Under the pieces are notes generated by a model. It searched no databases. It saw nothing but the letters and a program-made list of their open reading frames with translations, and was not told the DNA's origin. Shown here piece after piece: positions 48,150 through 60,170 of a DNA stretch of 64,000 nt. Numbering within the stretch: position 1 is the stretch's first letter; every line of letters begins with the position of its first letter. Both the position numbers and the translations under genes were made by a program. The stretch is from Apostichopus japonicus (taxonomy: Eukaryota > Echinodermata > Holothuroidea > Aspidochirotida > Stichopodidae), in the NCBI RefSeq assembly GCF_037975245.1, contig NC_092571.1, positions 6,612,501-6,676,500 of the forward strand, read 5' to 3'.

Positions 48150-48229
48150 ATTGCTGTCAAAGCCACTATTTTTGCAAGGATGTCACCCGACCAGAAAGCT
48201 CAACTAGTAGAAGTATTTCAGGACATGGA
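48150..48229 (+). CDS. ATP13A3: P5B-ATPase exon 24 (A-R-M-S-P-D-Q-K, residues 868-894)
   Basis: The exon encodes A-T-I-F-A-R-M-S-P-D-Q-K-A-Q-L-V-E, the conserved P-domain (F-A-R-M-x-P-x-Q-K) motif. The acceptor (acgttttag) is weak but in phase. Donor GA|GTAAGT. Confidence 0.95.
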
Positions 48230-48700
48230 GTAAGTATTCTAATACCTCCGTGGGTGGGCAAGGGGAGGGGAGGGGAGGGGGTTGTAATCAACTTACATTA
48301 TGCTTCAGAAAGCTGTGTCGGGCATTGTCAAGTCATTAGAAGCTAACGTAATAACATTAAACTTCGTTAAACAAGATATTGGCAATTCCGGGAGAAAAAA
48401 ATAGTACAGCAAATAGGATGCTTTTATAGAGACCGTAAGAGGAAACTATATAGTGATATATAAACAATTCCATGTCCTCGGTTGTGATTCCTAAAGAATT
48501 ATATTGTTAAGGGGGATTATTAGGGTTAGGGTACATGGATTTGAAAAAATGGAAAAAATAACGTGGTCCTTGGTCTGAATGTAAAACAAAGCTGTATGTG
48601 TGTGTTTGTACATTGCCAGTTGAACTGCAATCAAATTGACACCAACAAATAAAGTACTATTTGAAAGACGCAAAATGATAAGTTTATGATACCTCTTCAG

Positions 48701-48853
48701 ATACTACGTGGGAATGTGTGGAGACGGTGCAAATGACTGTGGTGCATTAAAGAGGGCGCACGCTGGTATTTCTCTCTCCGAAGCCGAGGCATCGGTAGCT
48801 TCACCTTTTACGTCACGTACTCAAAATGTGGAGTGCGTCTCTCGGCTGATCAA
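48701..48853 (+). CDS. ATP13A3: P5B-ATPase exon 25 (GDGAND hinge, residues 894-945)
   Basis: The exon encodes [16 protein letters not shown], then [15 protein letters not shown]. These are the Mg-binding GDGxND hinge and the segment leading to M5. Acceptor acctcttcag, donor AA|GTAAGT. Confidence 0.98.
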
Positions 48854-49375
48854 GTAAGTAAGAACCAGAAGGTAAATACATCGTCATTACAGCTGACACT
48901 CCATTTTAATCCCGCTTAATTATTACTAGTGGTTGCTATGGATGTTTAAACTATTACATCTTAAAAGTATGATATTATAGATGATTATTTTTTATTATTT
49001 TTACTTAAAGCGAATTTTACACTTAAAATGTAGTGAAACTATTCAAAATGCAAATTATAGTTGCACAGCAGTGACATACTCGAAGATAATGGTTCTATGG
49101 CTCACACTCAACAATGAATTATTATACTTTAAAGTTGCCTCAATATCTTAGTTATCTGCAATGGACCAAGTGTTGATGACGTGCCTAACGGAGAGAACAA
49201 ATAAACGAGAAACTATACGGACCACAGTACAGTAGTACATAAAGTAACTATGTGAGTAGCAACCATACGACTCGACGCAGCGTATATGACGCTGGTATAG
49301 ACTCACGTGACTTGATACCGTAACATGTACCATTTTCTACAGAGCCGTCTTTAAATGTTTCTTTTTTTTTATTAG

Positions 49376-49472
49376 AGAAGGCCGAGCTGCTTTGGTGGCG
49401 TCTTTCGGAGTCTTCAAATACATGGCGCTGTATAGTATGATACAGTTTACGTCCGTCATCATTATGAATACG
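49376..49472 (+). CDS. ATP13A3: P5B-ATPase exon 26 (M5, residues 945-977)
   Basis: The exon encodes [10 protein letters not shown], then [12 protein letters not shown] and the end of M5. F-K-Y-M-A-L-Y-S is nearly invariant in P5B pumps. Acceptor ttttattag, donor ACG|GTAAGA. Confidence 0.97.
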
Positions 49473-50775
49473 GTAAGAACAGCTGTGTCGAATCAGAATA
49501 CCTAGTCCAAGAAATCTAATAATTTAATTAATCCTGTATTATCATTTAGTGATTGCCACGTCCTCTTAGAGACATTAACAAGTATACCACAGGAGTCCAA
49601 TAGTAGTAATGGTCATCCAATTCGTGGTCATTCCTTCGTGTGATCAGATGTAACTCCTTGGTGTGATATGTTAATGTAACGAATGATTATGGTAATTGAA
49701 AATGCAAGCTTAAGTGCGGACAATTTAATTTTCTATTACGCCTTCCATCGATACTGAAAATCGCAAAACGCTAAAAACAACAAAGTATACCTCCCTCCCC
49801 CTCCCCTTCAAATAGATGCAAACAAACTAAATTACCAGAAGGAAGGCAGAATAAGAGAAGAAGCAAAGGAAAGCTAAGATACGAACTAAGGACATTTTAT
49901 AGCTTTTAATGACAATGTAACTAGTAACTTCTTATTTGTGATATAGAACAATAAAGCTTGTACATATTTCATATACGCAGTAGTTAACGCGTACGACTGT
50001 TGTAACAAACCTTGTGTTTGCAGGTTGTGAATAAAGAGGCAATTTAAGCAGTCCAGTAACGTTTTTAGTAAAACATACTTCACCTGTAATATCGAATAGC
50101 TTGTTTGTTCCACGATACTTTAAGGATTACAAGAGTATATATGAAAGTTAAAATTGCACCCAAACTTCATTGAACACTAGTGTGCTGACAATACATTTCA
50201 TCCCTTAGTCTATGCCACTAATTAGTCACTGGCCTTAAAAGCCATACAAAAAATAATCGTGAATCCTATCCAGCATGCCCTCATTAGCTTTACCAAAACA
50301 TATATGGACACGCTTATAATGTTAGTTACTAGTACCAATTTGTATTACCATCTTAAGGTTTCTCGATTGTAACTAGGCTACATGCTTACACTTAACATGG
50401 TATGATAGTGTTGCTGCTGTGCAGTTTGTGGTCGACGGAGTCCTTTCATTTAGCTAGTACTCTCTCGGGTTGATCCGGACGAAGAGGTCTCCACTAAAAT
50501 TGCTATGATGTTGGGCGCACTCAAAAACTTAATTTCTCAACAGGAGCGCCGAGCGCGCTACGTAGTTACCCACGAAAGTGTTACCGTTGTACTTCCAAAG
50601 TTAATTTACTATCGGTCTTGAACAACACTATGCTATTGTGCCTATCTTTCTGTTTTTATCTATATGATACTGTTATTCAAGATGATGCTAATGTCTTTTA
50701 GGTTTAGGTATTGAGATAAAAATGTTAAACACTTTGACTCCTATGTAGTGAATCTGCTTTTTGGAAATTTTACAG

Positions 50776-50848
50776 ATTGACTCTTTCCCAAGTGATTTTA
50801 TGTTCATGTACTGGGACATCGCTATTACAACCATCGTAGCTCTGTTAG
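50776..50848 (+). CDS. ATP13A3: P5B-ATPase exon 27 (M6, residues 978-1002)
   Basis: The exon encodes F-M-F-M-Y-W-D-I-A-I-T-T-I-V-A-L-L, the M6 helix with the conserved acidic residue (Asp) early in the helix. Acceptor ttttacag, donor G|GTAAGT. Confidence 0.95.
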
Positions 50849-50907
50849 GTAAGTTTATTATGCAATACAGTTAGATCACAAGACCCGGAAAACTTCTGAC
50901 ACTGATT

Positions 50908-51277
50908 CAAGGGCGTAGGTACCGGGGGGGGGGCGCCAGCCCCCCCAGTGAAAAATGTGGAGTGGCGGAAGTATCATTCCGCCCCCCCCCCCCGCTTCGC
51001 AAGTCAGAAAACCCCTTTTTCATTTCCAAATGAGAAAAAAAATCTCATTTGGAGCACCAAATTGCATCTAAGGCCAGGTGAAAATACAAATTAAGTCTAC
51101 AAAATGGAGTGAGTGTTGAAGTGTGCTATATTGCACCAAATTGCATCTGAGGCCACCTGGAAATGCAAAAAAATCCAAAGGGGAGGGGGACACCCCCTCC
51201 CCTTAGACCCCTCCCCCAGGCCGGCCATCAGTCTTCAGCCCCCCCCCCCCACTCAAATGTACCTTCCTACGCCACTG
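50908..51277. mobile_element. 370-bp hAT-like miniature element in intron 27, with 8-bp target duplication
   Basis: The ends are CAAGGGCGTAGG and CCTACGCCACTG, flanked on both sides by the perfect 8-bp direct repeat CACTGATT (50900-50907 and 51278-51285). G-rich just inside the left end and C-rich just inside the right end. No reading frame. Confidence 0.92.
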
Positions 51278-51285
51278 CACTGATT

Positions 51286-51556
51286 AGTCAGTTGAGACTG
51301 TAACTTGATTTGGTCTCCGGACATATCATTAATGTCAGTTGATACTGTAACTTTATTTGGTGTCCGAACATATCCTTAATGTCAGTTGAGACTGTAACTT
51401 TATTTGGTCTCCGAACATATCCTTAATGTCAGTTGAGACTGTAACTTTATTTGGTCTCCGAACATATCATTAATGTCAGTTGAGACTGTAACTTGATTTG
51501 GTCTCCGAACATATCCTTAATGTCAGTTGAGACTGTAACATATATTTGGTCTCTGA
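51286..51556. repeat. 47-bp tandem repeat, 5-6 copies, next to the miniature element
   Basis: The unit includes gtcagttgagactgtaact and ttggtctccgaacatatc. Copies differ at few positions. The array starts directly after the target duplication of the element at 50908. Confidence 0.92.
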
Positions 51557-51732
51557 AATATCTTTAGCTTGAGAAATAAGGTGTTTACACTGACTCGTTC
51601 GATGCGACGTGAAGACATATAACAATATCACATTATTCCCGTGATTCTGCTTTATTGGCAAATTAAGTACAGTACATATGAAGATTTCTTTCCCTCTAAA
51701 GTAACAAAGACGAACTGTCCCTCTTTACTCAG

Positions 51733-51883
51733 TTGCCAGGAACCATGCGTACCCGAGTATTGTTGCTAAGAAACCGCTGACCAGTCTTATGGACCCCGCC
51801 CTCCTGTTCTCCGTCCTCACAAATACGGTGTTACAATTTGGTGTTCAAATTGCAGGGTATTTCCTTTTGACCATGCAACCATG
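51733..51883 (+). CDS. ATP13A3: P5B-ATPase exon 28 (M7, residues 1002-1052)
   Basis: The exon encodes a cytosolic loop with K-K-P-L-T-S-L, then a long hydrophobic run (A-L-L-F-S-V-L-T-N-T-V-L to A-G-Y-F-L-L) and Q-P-W. The Q-P-W(F/Y) after M7 is a family hallmark; Trp is completed by the next exon. Acceptor tttactcag, donor TG|GTAAGT. Confidence 0.96.
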
Positions 51884-52204
51884 GTAAGTCGCTTCCATAT
51901 TGAAAGGATGCATTGACCGTATTAAACAAGAGTATTTTTATGTCTAGGAACTTCACAAATATGGAAATATGAAATCATTTTGGATATTAAAGATATATCC
52001 TGAATTGTCAGTTGACAGTGGTATTAACATCTCCAACTCTTCTTCGAATATTGGAATGAAGTAGAGTTATAAGTTTAGGCTACTCCAGTATAATGTTTTG
52101 TATGTGATAGTATAAACATGAAGATGTGGGTCAACATATGCCAGTAATTAGCATAAAGTCTGGATCGAGTATCCTTTAATGATTTCCCTTCCTCTTTTAT
52201 CTAG

Positions 52205-52356
52205 GTTCACACCACTGGTTAAAGACAGAGACGATATCTCCAATTCATACTGCTACGAGGCAACATCGATATTCTTCCTATCTTCTTTCCAATACATAAT
52301 CGTTGCGTTCCTTTTTTCCAAAGGACCTCCTTTCAGAAAACCAATATACACTAACG
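52205..52356 (+). CDS. ATP13A3: P5B-ATPase exon 29 (lumenal loop and M8, residues 1052-1103)
   Basis: The exon encodes W-F-T-P-L, a short polar loop, then [17 protein letters not shown] and S-K-G-P-P-F-R-K-P. The F-x-x-S-S-F-Q-Y-(L/I)-I motif is diagnostic of P5B pumps. Acceptor tttatctag, donor G|GTAAGC. Confidence 0.97.
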
Positions 52357-53261
52357 GTAAGCTCCAAATCTTAAAAGATCAGGCGCAAACTATAATAGAG
52401 TTCGATACTGGCACAGCAGTTAAGAAGTAATTAGCAGCCTACTGGAATAATACGATCTGATATCCTTTTTACTTGGCTGGATCTTCCTATTTGGCATCAT
52501 TACATCGGAGCGACCGTTTCTCATTCAATTCACGTATGCTTTTCTCCCCTCACGTACGACATATGGAATGAAATTCACCCCACCCCTCCGCCCCGTTCAA
52601 TAGTCTATATTAGCATAACATTGCGTTTAAGACCCGATAAGAGACCTATTTATAGTCTGAATTTGCTTCAGAACGCATCATTTGACGTCTAAAGTTTATA
52701 TTTTCTCGGGATGAGCAACGGACGCCCCTCCCCGTATAAGTCGATTTCAACGACCCCAGGGCCACCCCACCTTTAGATCTACCTCTTACCATTACAAATA
52801 GAATTGTGTCCTTACCTAAATCAGTCAGCGGAATTGTAGAACCCCTCCCTCCACCACCAATTTTTTAATCTTGTGCATACACGCCACTGCTCCAAATTAA
52901 GGTATATAGGCACAGTGTTCAGAAAAAGTATAAGCACAATTTTCAGGCTAATGTTTCAGTTTATTATGGACATACTAACATCTCTTTGCTCAAGTATATA
53001 TACCCAGCGGTTCACTTGAAAAGTCACTGTATTTTCTTCTAAGCGTTTCTCGATTTTGACAAGAAAGTTGCAGTGCATATTAAAGCAAGTTGTTTATATT
53101 GTATTTGTGTCTATTAATTAATTTATATTTAATATATAATATTTATATATTATTATATAATATAATATTTATTAATATATAATATATATATTTAATTTAA
53201 GAATCAATAATTCTAATTAAATAATTCTTCATTAAGTTGTTTTGTTCTTGCTATCTGACAG

Positions 53262-53350
53262 TGCTGTTCTTCGTGAGTTTGGTGTTGCTGACAATATACA
53301 CAGTATCCATGATGTTTTTCCCGATCCAAGCGGTCAACAACTATGGAGAG
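53262..53350 (+). CDS. ATP13A3: P5B-ATPase exon 30 (M9, residues 1103-1132)
   Basis: A hydrophobic helix (V-L-F-F-V-S-L-V-L-L-T-I-Y-T-V) ends in Q-A-V-N-N-Y-G-E. Acceptor tatctgacag, donor GAG|GTAACG. Phases fit both neighbours. Confidence 0.93.
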
Positions 53351-53554
53351 GTAACGGTCTTTTTTATAAAATACCACTGCACAGTTGTCTAGCAAAGGGA
53401 CTAATTTAATTCATAAGGATAACTGGATATCACGAACTTGAACTTATCTCTCTTCTCAAACAATGTGGATTACCTGGTGCGATCGTCACATATATTGAAC
53501 CAGTCGTCTGCACAAATGCCATCAATTTGATAATTTTCTTTCCTTTTCTCGCAG

Positions 53555-53635
53555 CTGATGGAGCTGGAGACCTATTACTACTTCGTAATCTTGGGACTGG
53601 CTGTAGTTCATTTTGCATTGGCTCTGCTTCTAGAG
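53555..53635 (+). CDS. ATP13A3: P5B-ATPase exon 31 (M10, residues 1133-1159)
   Basis: The exon encodes L-M-E-L-E-T-Y-Y-Y-F-V-I-L-G-L-A-V-V-H-F-A-L-A-L-L-L-E, the last membrane helix. L-L-L-E followed by S-V in the next exon parallels the (M/V)-E-(E/S)-x-V motif of the family. Acceptor tctcgcag, donor GAG|GTTTGT. Confidence 0.94.
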
Positions 53636-53718
53636 GTTTGTTATCTTGCGGATCAGTGTAGTCCGTGGTTTCGCTCAGTAACACTTTACAATTGTGCTGG
53701 CGTGCTCGAGCGTGCATG

Positions 53719-54454
53719 TGGAAAGCCACTTTAACATTTAATCGGGAATTTTAGATATCTTAAATTATTTCTTATGCTAGATATCTAAAATTCTATTTCA
53801 GATATCTTAAATTAAATTCTAGATATCTGAAATTTAATTCGAGATATCTGAAATTTTAAATCAGATATCTGAAATTGAATTCGAGATATCTGAAATTGAA
53901 TTCGAGATATCTGCAATTGAATTCCAGATATCTGCAATTCTAATTTGAGATATCTGAAATTGAATTCCAGATATCTGCAATTGAATTCCAGATATCTTAA
54001 ATATATATGCAGAAATTCCCGATTAAATGTTAAAGTTGCTTGTATGGAAAGCCATTTTAACATTAATCGGGAATTTTCATATATCTGAAATTGAATTCGA
54101 GATATCTGTAATTGAATTCGAAATATTTGAAATTCTATTTCAGATATCTGAAATTGAATTCGAGATATCTGCAATTGAATTCGAGATATCTGAAATTCAA
54201 TTTCAGATATCTGAAATTAAATTTGAGATATCTGCAATTCTATTTCAGATATCTGAAATAGAATTTCTCGAATTCAATTTCAGATATCTGAAATTCTCTG
54301 GTACTTCGAGATATCTGAAATTGATTTTAAGATATCTGCAATTATTTGTACATATCTTAAATAAATTGGAGATATCTGAAATTTAATTTGAGATATCTGA
54401 AATTATTTCGAGATATCTGAAATTTCTTATTAAATGTTAAAACGGCTTTCCATA
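53719..54454. mobile_element. Two adjacent palindromic elements filled with GATATC-bearing minisatellite
   Basis: The sequence ggaaagcc(a/g)ttttaacattaatcgggaatt occurs at the left and in the middle (about 54045). Its inverse (aaatgttaaa...ggctttcc) occurs at the end, and a partial inverse also sits at the middle junction. Between lie many units of about 21 bp built on gagatatctgaaattgaatt, in which GATATC is palindromic. This looks like two miniature elements sharing a junction, in intron 31. Confidence 0.75.
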
Positions 54455-54477
54455 CGCCCGCGCTTGTGTATGTATGG

Positions 54478-55300
54478 GACGGCTAGCTTGTAGAAACGAT
54501 ATCTCAACAACCACAACTGAACCACGACTGGAATCAATGTCAATATTGGTGAATAGATGCTTTATGATGGGGAGATGTGCCCTATTGTGTTTGGTTCCAT
54601 CTCATGAATATAAATGATTGGGCAGGGCCTACCGATTTTTTTAAACGTCAATATAGGCTCTGCAACCATCTGTCCGATTGGGTTTATAGTTGCCATGGTG
54701 ATGTAACTACATAGTATGTACATGTTCTTCTCAAAAACAATTTTACCTCATATATTAATGGTGGGTGGGATTTAATGGGAAATTGTCAAAAACACATAGT
54801 AAACACGATATCTCAACAACCACAAGTTAAATCAATGTCATACTAGGTAGATGTGTAGATGAGTCGATATGCCCCGTTGTTCTTGGTTCTCATCTCATGA
54901 ATATTAATAAGTGGGCGAGGCTTAACATAGAATTTTGTTTATACTGGTATGGTGTTGTTGGTACATAATAAGCACATTTTCATGAGACATCTCCAACCTT
55001 ATGTCACTAGTATTCATCATATTACAAGACATGGTAGTCAGTTATTCTGAATATTGAGCACATTTTATGGCAAGGAATCACTAAGACAACTGGCTTTTTT
55101 ATCATACAATGTCACTGAATATACTTTGTCAACATGATACCTGATTCTTGGTCTCTTCCTGTATATGTTGCTGTATTATTCAATAGATAATCTCTCTACG
55201 TTCTGGTGTGCACAAGTTAATGAAATAATAACATTTATGGCTTACCACACTATGAATATGTTTGGGCATCGGAACCACTAAGCGCTTTCGTTTTCTGGTT
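54478..55300 (+). repeat. Second copy of the 1-kb dispersed repeat, intron 31
   Basis: It begins gacggctagcttgtagaaac and ends cactaagcgctttcgttttctgg. Order and wording of internal motifs match 36586-37584, in the same orientation, somewhat shorter. Confidence 0.85.
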
Positions 55301-56591
55301 GTATTCCTTTCCGGTAGCATAAGGAATCTATCTAGCGTGTGCATGTTTATACATGTTTAAGCCTCACGAGTGGTGACGTAGAACAGTCGTCGATCAATAG
55401 AGAACAATAATCATCGGTTTTCCAGACAAAGGGTTAGAATAAAGGGAAAAGTCATCGGTTGTAGCCAATACAAGAGAAACAAGTTGACAATCCATGGAGT
55501 TGCAGATCTCCCCTTCTATGACGCAATGTATCGACATTGGACCTTTGACCTTGACCCTTGTCAACTACAGAAGTACTATGTTAAAATTTGTCCCATTGTT
55601 CTCTACATATCTTGTGGTTTAATGACTTTCTCCAACATACTGACAAGCAGAAGTTCGCGGCACACTTTCCGCACAGTTTTAACTCAGTTGATATTTGACC
55701 CCGATCCTAAACACCTCAATCTGTCCTATTTTAAGATTTTGCTAATCATGTTCTGCATATCGTGTGGTTAAGTGGATTCCTCTAACATGTTGACATGCAG
55801 AAAATTGCTAAAATCAATTTTTAGGTTTTTGATATGACATTTGACCTAACGTCATCAATCACCCAGGCACGAGTTTACGCGTTCAGGCACCTACCCAGCA
55901 GGTATGACATTGATCGGACGTAACTAGATTCTAGTAGGAGTTTGCGAATCACTTTTGCACACAAATTAGGCCAATTTTACCTTTGACCTTAATTAATATT
56001 TGACCCTGACCCTAAATCTGTCTTATTTCAAAATTTGTCTCACCAGTATTTACATATCATGTGGTTTAATGACTTTTGCCAACAGAATAACTTTTGTCAT
56101 GCAGAAAATGGCCAGAAAATAAATTTAGATTTCTTGACCTTTGACCTATGACCTCTCTAGAGGTAGAGTACATAAAACACATATATCTGGTCGTAAAGTG
56201 GAATTTTCTGAATGGTGTGTGTTCTTCAATACCTTTCGTTTTGGACCACGATAACAATAATATTGTAGCGGGGAATGCGGCATTAAGCTTGTCCAAAGCA
56301 TGATATGTTCGATACAATGATATGTCATGAATTTCAACGAGCTTTTCACGTGGCTTCTGCTTACGTTGATCGCCCAGTTATTTTAACTTCATCAAATGAC
56401 CACACTCCAGAATCGGAAAAAGGGTAAGTTGGGGGAGGAGGGGGGGGGGGGCAAATTTATTCAGTAATGATGTATTTTGAATTTTAACACTCTCCCCTTA
56501 ACAAGTTTGTTATGCTGTTAGGTGCTTAGAGGTACAATCATTCCCTTCTGATACAATACAATTCCAACTCCTTGATTTATTATTTTTTCAG
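55301..56591. other. Rest of intron 31: low-copy repeat remnants
   Basis: It contains repeated phrases (tttgaccttgaccc..., ttaatgactttctccaaca...) that suggest an old dispersed repeat at 55530-56110, and a G-rich run at 56431-56451. No exon is recognised. Confidence 0.5.
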
Positions 56592-56804
56592 AGCGTCTTA
56601 GCGGACACCAGATTCGTCAGACAATATGGTACTTGTAGGAAGTTGCGAGGTAAAAACAGGGCTAAGAAGTACGACTTGATGATAGAGGAGATAAACAACG
56701 ACAATATTTGGCCTCCGATAACCAGACCGGACTCCAAGATACCAGGCTTTAAAAGAATCGACATGGGAGCTGGTAACTTGCAACGAAACACCACTGATTT
56801 ATGA
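56592..56804 (+). CDS. ATP13A3: P5B-ATPase exon 32 (C-terminal tail and stop, residues 1160-1229)
   Basis: The cytosolic tail starts S-V-L-A-D-T-R and has a basic stretch (K-L-R-G-K-N-R-A-K-K-Y), then I-W-P-P, matching the conserved W-P-P of vertebrate members. It ends T-T-D-L before TGA at 56802-56804. Acceptor attttttcag follows a 2.9-kb repeat-rich intron. Confidence 0.95.
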   Translation, partial: SVLADTRFVRQYGTCRKLRGKNRAKKYDLMIEEINNDNIWPPITRPDSKIPGFKRIDMGAGNLQRNTTDL

Positions 56805-57047
56805 GAGCAGTATCATACGGATAGTTATCTCACTGAGATGAATCTGTAACCTTCCCTGATGTCATGTGAATCCTAAGTACAGATTACGTGTCGGCATCGC
56901 GCCGTGTTATATAGTTCAGACTGACTGACAATGTGGGAAAGCATCTTTCATGAGACCTTTTCTTTGAGTTCATCGTGTTTTGCAGTTCCTGTGAACCTAA
57001 TAGATACAGATAGACTAGCATATAAACATATAAACATATAAACATAA

Positions 57048-57302
57048 GGCGGAGTGTATAGCTTAGTGGTTAACGCCGGCGTCTCCCAGTCATGAGATCC
57101 CCGGTTCGATTCCCCGCCGACAGCAATGTGTGTCGTCTGGCAAGGGTGTTGTTCAATAACAACTTCCCGACATGGACGTTAAATGGATGTGTGCCGAGAG
57201 ATTGGCTTCGGTCAGCTTGCGAGTCTACAAGCCTCCATGGCTTCTTTCGCGAGTTCCTGCTTGCGGGAAGATCACATATACATACATACATATACATACT
57301 AC
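57048..57302 (+). mobile_element. tRNA-derived SINE in the putative 3' UTR
   Basis: It starts ggcggagtgtatagcttagt with an exact A box (TAGCTTAGTGG) and B box (GGTTCGATTCC). The 5' ggcgg pairs with ccgcc at 57112-57118 as a tRNA acceptor would. A unique body of about 150 bp and a (CATA)n tail follow. It is almost identical to the copy at 26963-27222. It lies between the stop codon and the candidate poly(A) signal, in the same sense as the gene. Confidence 0.93.
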
Positions 57303-58740
57303 ATAAAGAACCACATATATAGGCCGTTCACTGTTATCTAGTTTCACGACTATATAGCTGAACAGCGTGGGTCGGTTTTGTTTTACCTATTGTACCTGAT
57401 GGTGTAGTCCAGATGATTTACCTATATTCATGAATAACATAAAATCATATATATACATATAGAATCATAAAACTTCATACTATTCTTAGTTGTTGCTGTT
57501 ATACTATACATGATTTAACTAAATTTCAATCTTGTCACCTCGAATTTAACCTTTCGATGTTTTGTAAAATCAAAATTCGTTAAAAAAATTATGTATGTTT
57601 CTAATTATTCTTTCTTCTTTTATGGATAACTTAATTATTCGATATTATTATTTAGTATGTTAGAGAATACTTGTTTGGCCGATGAAATATTTCTGTTCGC
57701 ATCGAACACTTAATGGAAAACGTTTAGAGTGACCGCCGAATGACGGTCAATAGAAGTGAAAGACTGAATCTCTTTCGAAGATTGTTAATTGAGAAGTAAA
57801 AGGTAAAATATTGTTTGCAGTGTTATATAAGTGTTCTCGTGTAAAATGTCATACGAATTCAGTAAGCCTATTGGCTGTCTGGTTATAAGGTTACAAATGG
57901 CAAGAATGGATTGCAATCGTTACCTTGTCCAAGATGGATACGAGATAAGCTGGCTGAGAATTTGACATACACGATCATCCAAATAAACTTTTTGTTTTTA
58001 TAGTGCAAATGTTGTGTACGTGTGCGTGGAAAAATTGAACATATTCTTCCCACTGAATGTCTTTTATCTTAATCTGGTCTTGATATATCTGGTTTTGATA
58101 ATTCTCTCTATGTTTAATCATATAATGCCGGATCTCCTTCATGTTTCTCTAAGGCATATTCCACTTTGATGTTAGGAATATGTTTGTGTTTTAGCAATAA
58201 TCTTAACGGGATGGTACAGTATATTATCGATACATAGTATTAAATCGATATGCAGTATAGATGAAAATGTATGTAATGATACAATAGTTCACTATGGAAA
58301 CGTACATTCGGTAAATTTTATGTTTGATGTGATTAAAATATATCCAATAACGTAATTGTTGCATTAGTAAACTAATAATGTATTGGTTTCATGAATTGTA
58401 AACTAATAACACAGAACAAGTATTGTAAGTTTTTCCTAGTCGACAAGTCCCTTCTGCTGAGAGAAACTTATGATTTGGCAACTACATAGCGTTACACAGT
58501 CGTTCGGCTTAATACAATGCATCTGATAGAATGACATGTCGCAAAGAAATCTGATGTAGTCCGGCAAAACAGAGGCGACAAGCAACGATGAAAACAAATT
58601 TAAGAGGAAGGTAATGCTACATTGACTAGGACTTGAAAATATAAGTTCAAAACTTATTGCTCGCTGTTCAGAAAATTCTCCTTACTATTTTGTAGTGAAT
58701 AATCACACGACCATGACGGATGGTACACATGTTTGCCAAT
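57303..58740. other. 3' flank and early intergenic sequence
   Basis: AT-rich sequence. Apart from the poly(A) signal candidate nothing is recognised. Confidence 0.4.
57982..57987 (+). terminator. Candidate poly(A) signal of the P5B-ATPase gene
   Basis: AATAAA is followed about 20-45 bases later by a GT-rich run (gttgtgtacgtgtgcgtgg), the usual layout of a cleavage/polyadenylation site. It would give a 3' UTR of about 1.2 kb that includes a SINE. I found no better canonical hexamer between the stop codon and here. Confidence 0.45.
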
Positions 58741-58745
58741 TTGCA

Positions 58746-59158
<413 letters not shown>

Positions 59159-59514
59159 AGTATATGTGATCGTACCAGGAAAGCAGCGAAAGAAGGTTAC
59201 CTTATCTGATCACCCAATCATATATAAGCGCCAATTTCCATGGTCGCCGATACGGTGAAATGAACTTTTATACTATAGGCTACACGCATATGCCGAGGCA
59301 TTTTGTTCTAAAGGTTGCAGCATTTTTAGGCAAACTTTTGTTTTGTTTACGCAATTAATTGTTTATTGTCACCAAACCATCTACTGATATACAGAAAAAA
59401 GGCCTATTGAAACTAACTGTGTGATTTTAACAGAGGGCGGTAACTCATAACAAAAATTAACAATATGTGTTACATGCTTGACCATTATGACAAACTCTTT
59501 CAACCGCAATTCAT

Positions 59515-60170
59515 TTTCCATGACAGCACCAGTCGTTGTTTCTATAGATGACTGCACCAATCGTTCTTTGTAGATCCATGACTACACCAATAGTTGTTTC
59601 TATATAACCATGACTGCGCCAATAGTTGTTTCTAAATCCATGACAATATCAGCCGTTGTTTTTAGATACATGACAGTATCAGTCGTTGTTTCTAGATACA
59701 TGATTGCATCAATCGTCCTCTCTAGATCCATGACTACACCAATAGTTGTTTCTATATAACCATGACTGCACCAATAGTTGTTTCTAAATCCATGACAATA
59801 TCAGCCGTTGTTTTTAGATACATGACAGTATCAGTCGTTGTTTCTAGATACATGATTGCATCAATCGTAGATCCATGACTACACCAATAGTTGTTTCCAT
59901 ATAACCATGACTGCACCAATAATTGTTTCTAAATACATTAAAGTATCAGCCGTTGTTTTTAGATGCATGACAGTATCAGTCGTTGTTTTTATAGATCTAT
60001 GAAAGTATCAGTCGTTGTTTCTAGATCCATGAGTGTATCAGTCTTTGTTTTTAGATCCATGAAAGTATCAGTCGTTGTTTCTAGATCCATGACAGTATCA
60101 GTCCTTGTTTTTAGATACATGACAGTATCAGTCGTTGTTTTTAGATACATGACTGCACCAGTTGATTTTT
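59515..60170. repeat. 30-bp tandem repeat, about 22 copies
   Basis: The unit contains catgacagtatcagtcgttg and tttctagatc. Early copies are more diverged and contain higher-order duplication (59640-59745 versus 59770-59880). Confidence 0.92.

Noticed and set aside
57048-57120. Functional tRNA gene
   Set aside because: It has A and B boxes, but the anticodon arm does not fold cleanly. It is followed by a SINE body and CATA tail, and the same unit is dispersed.
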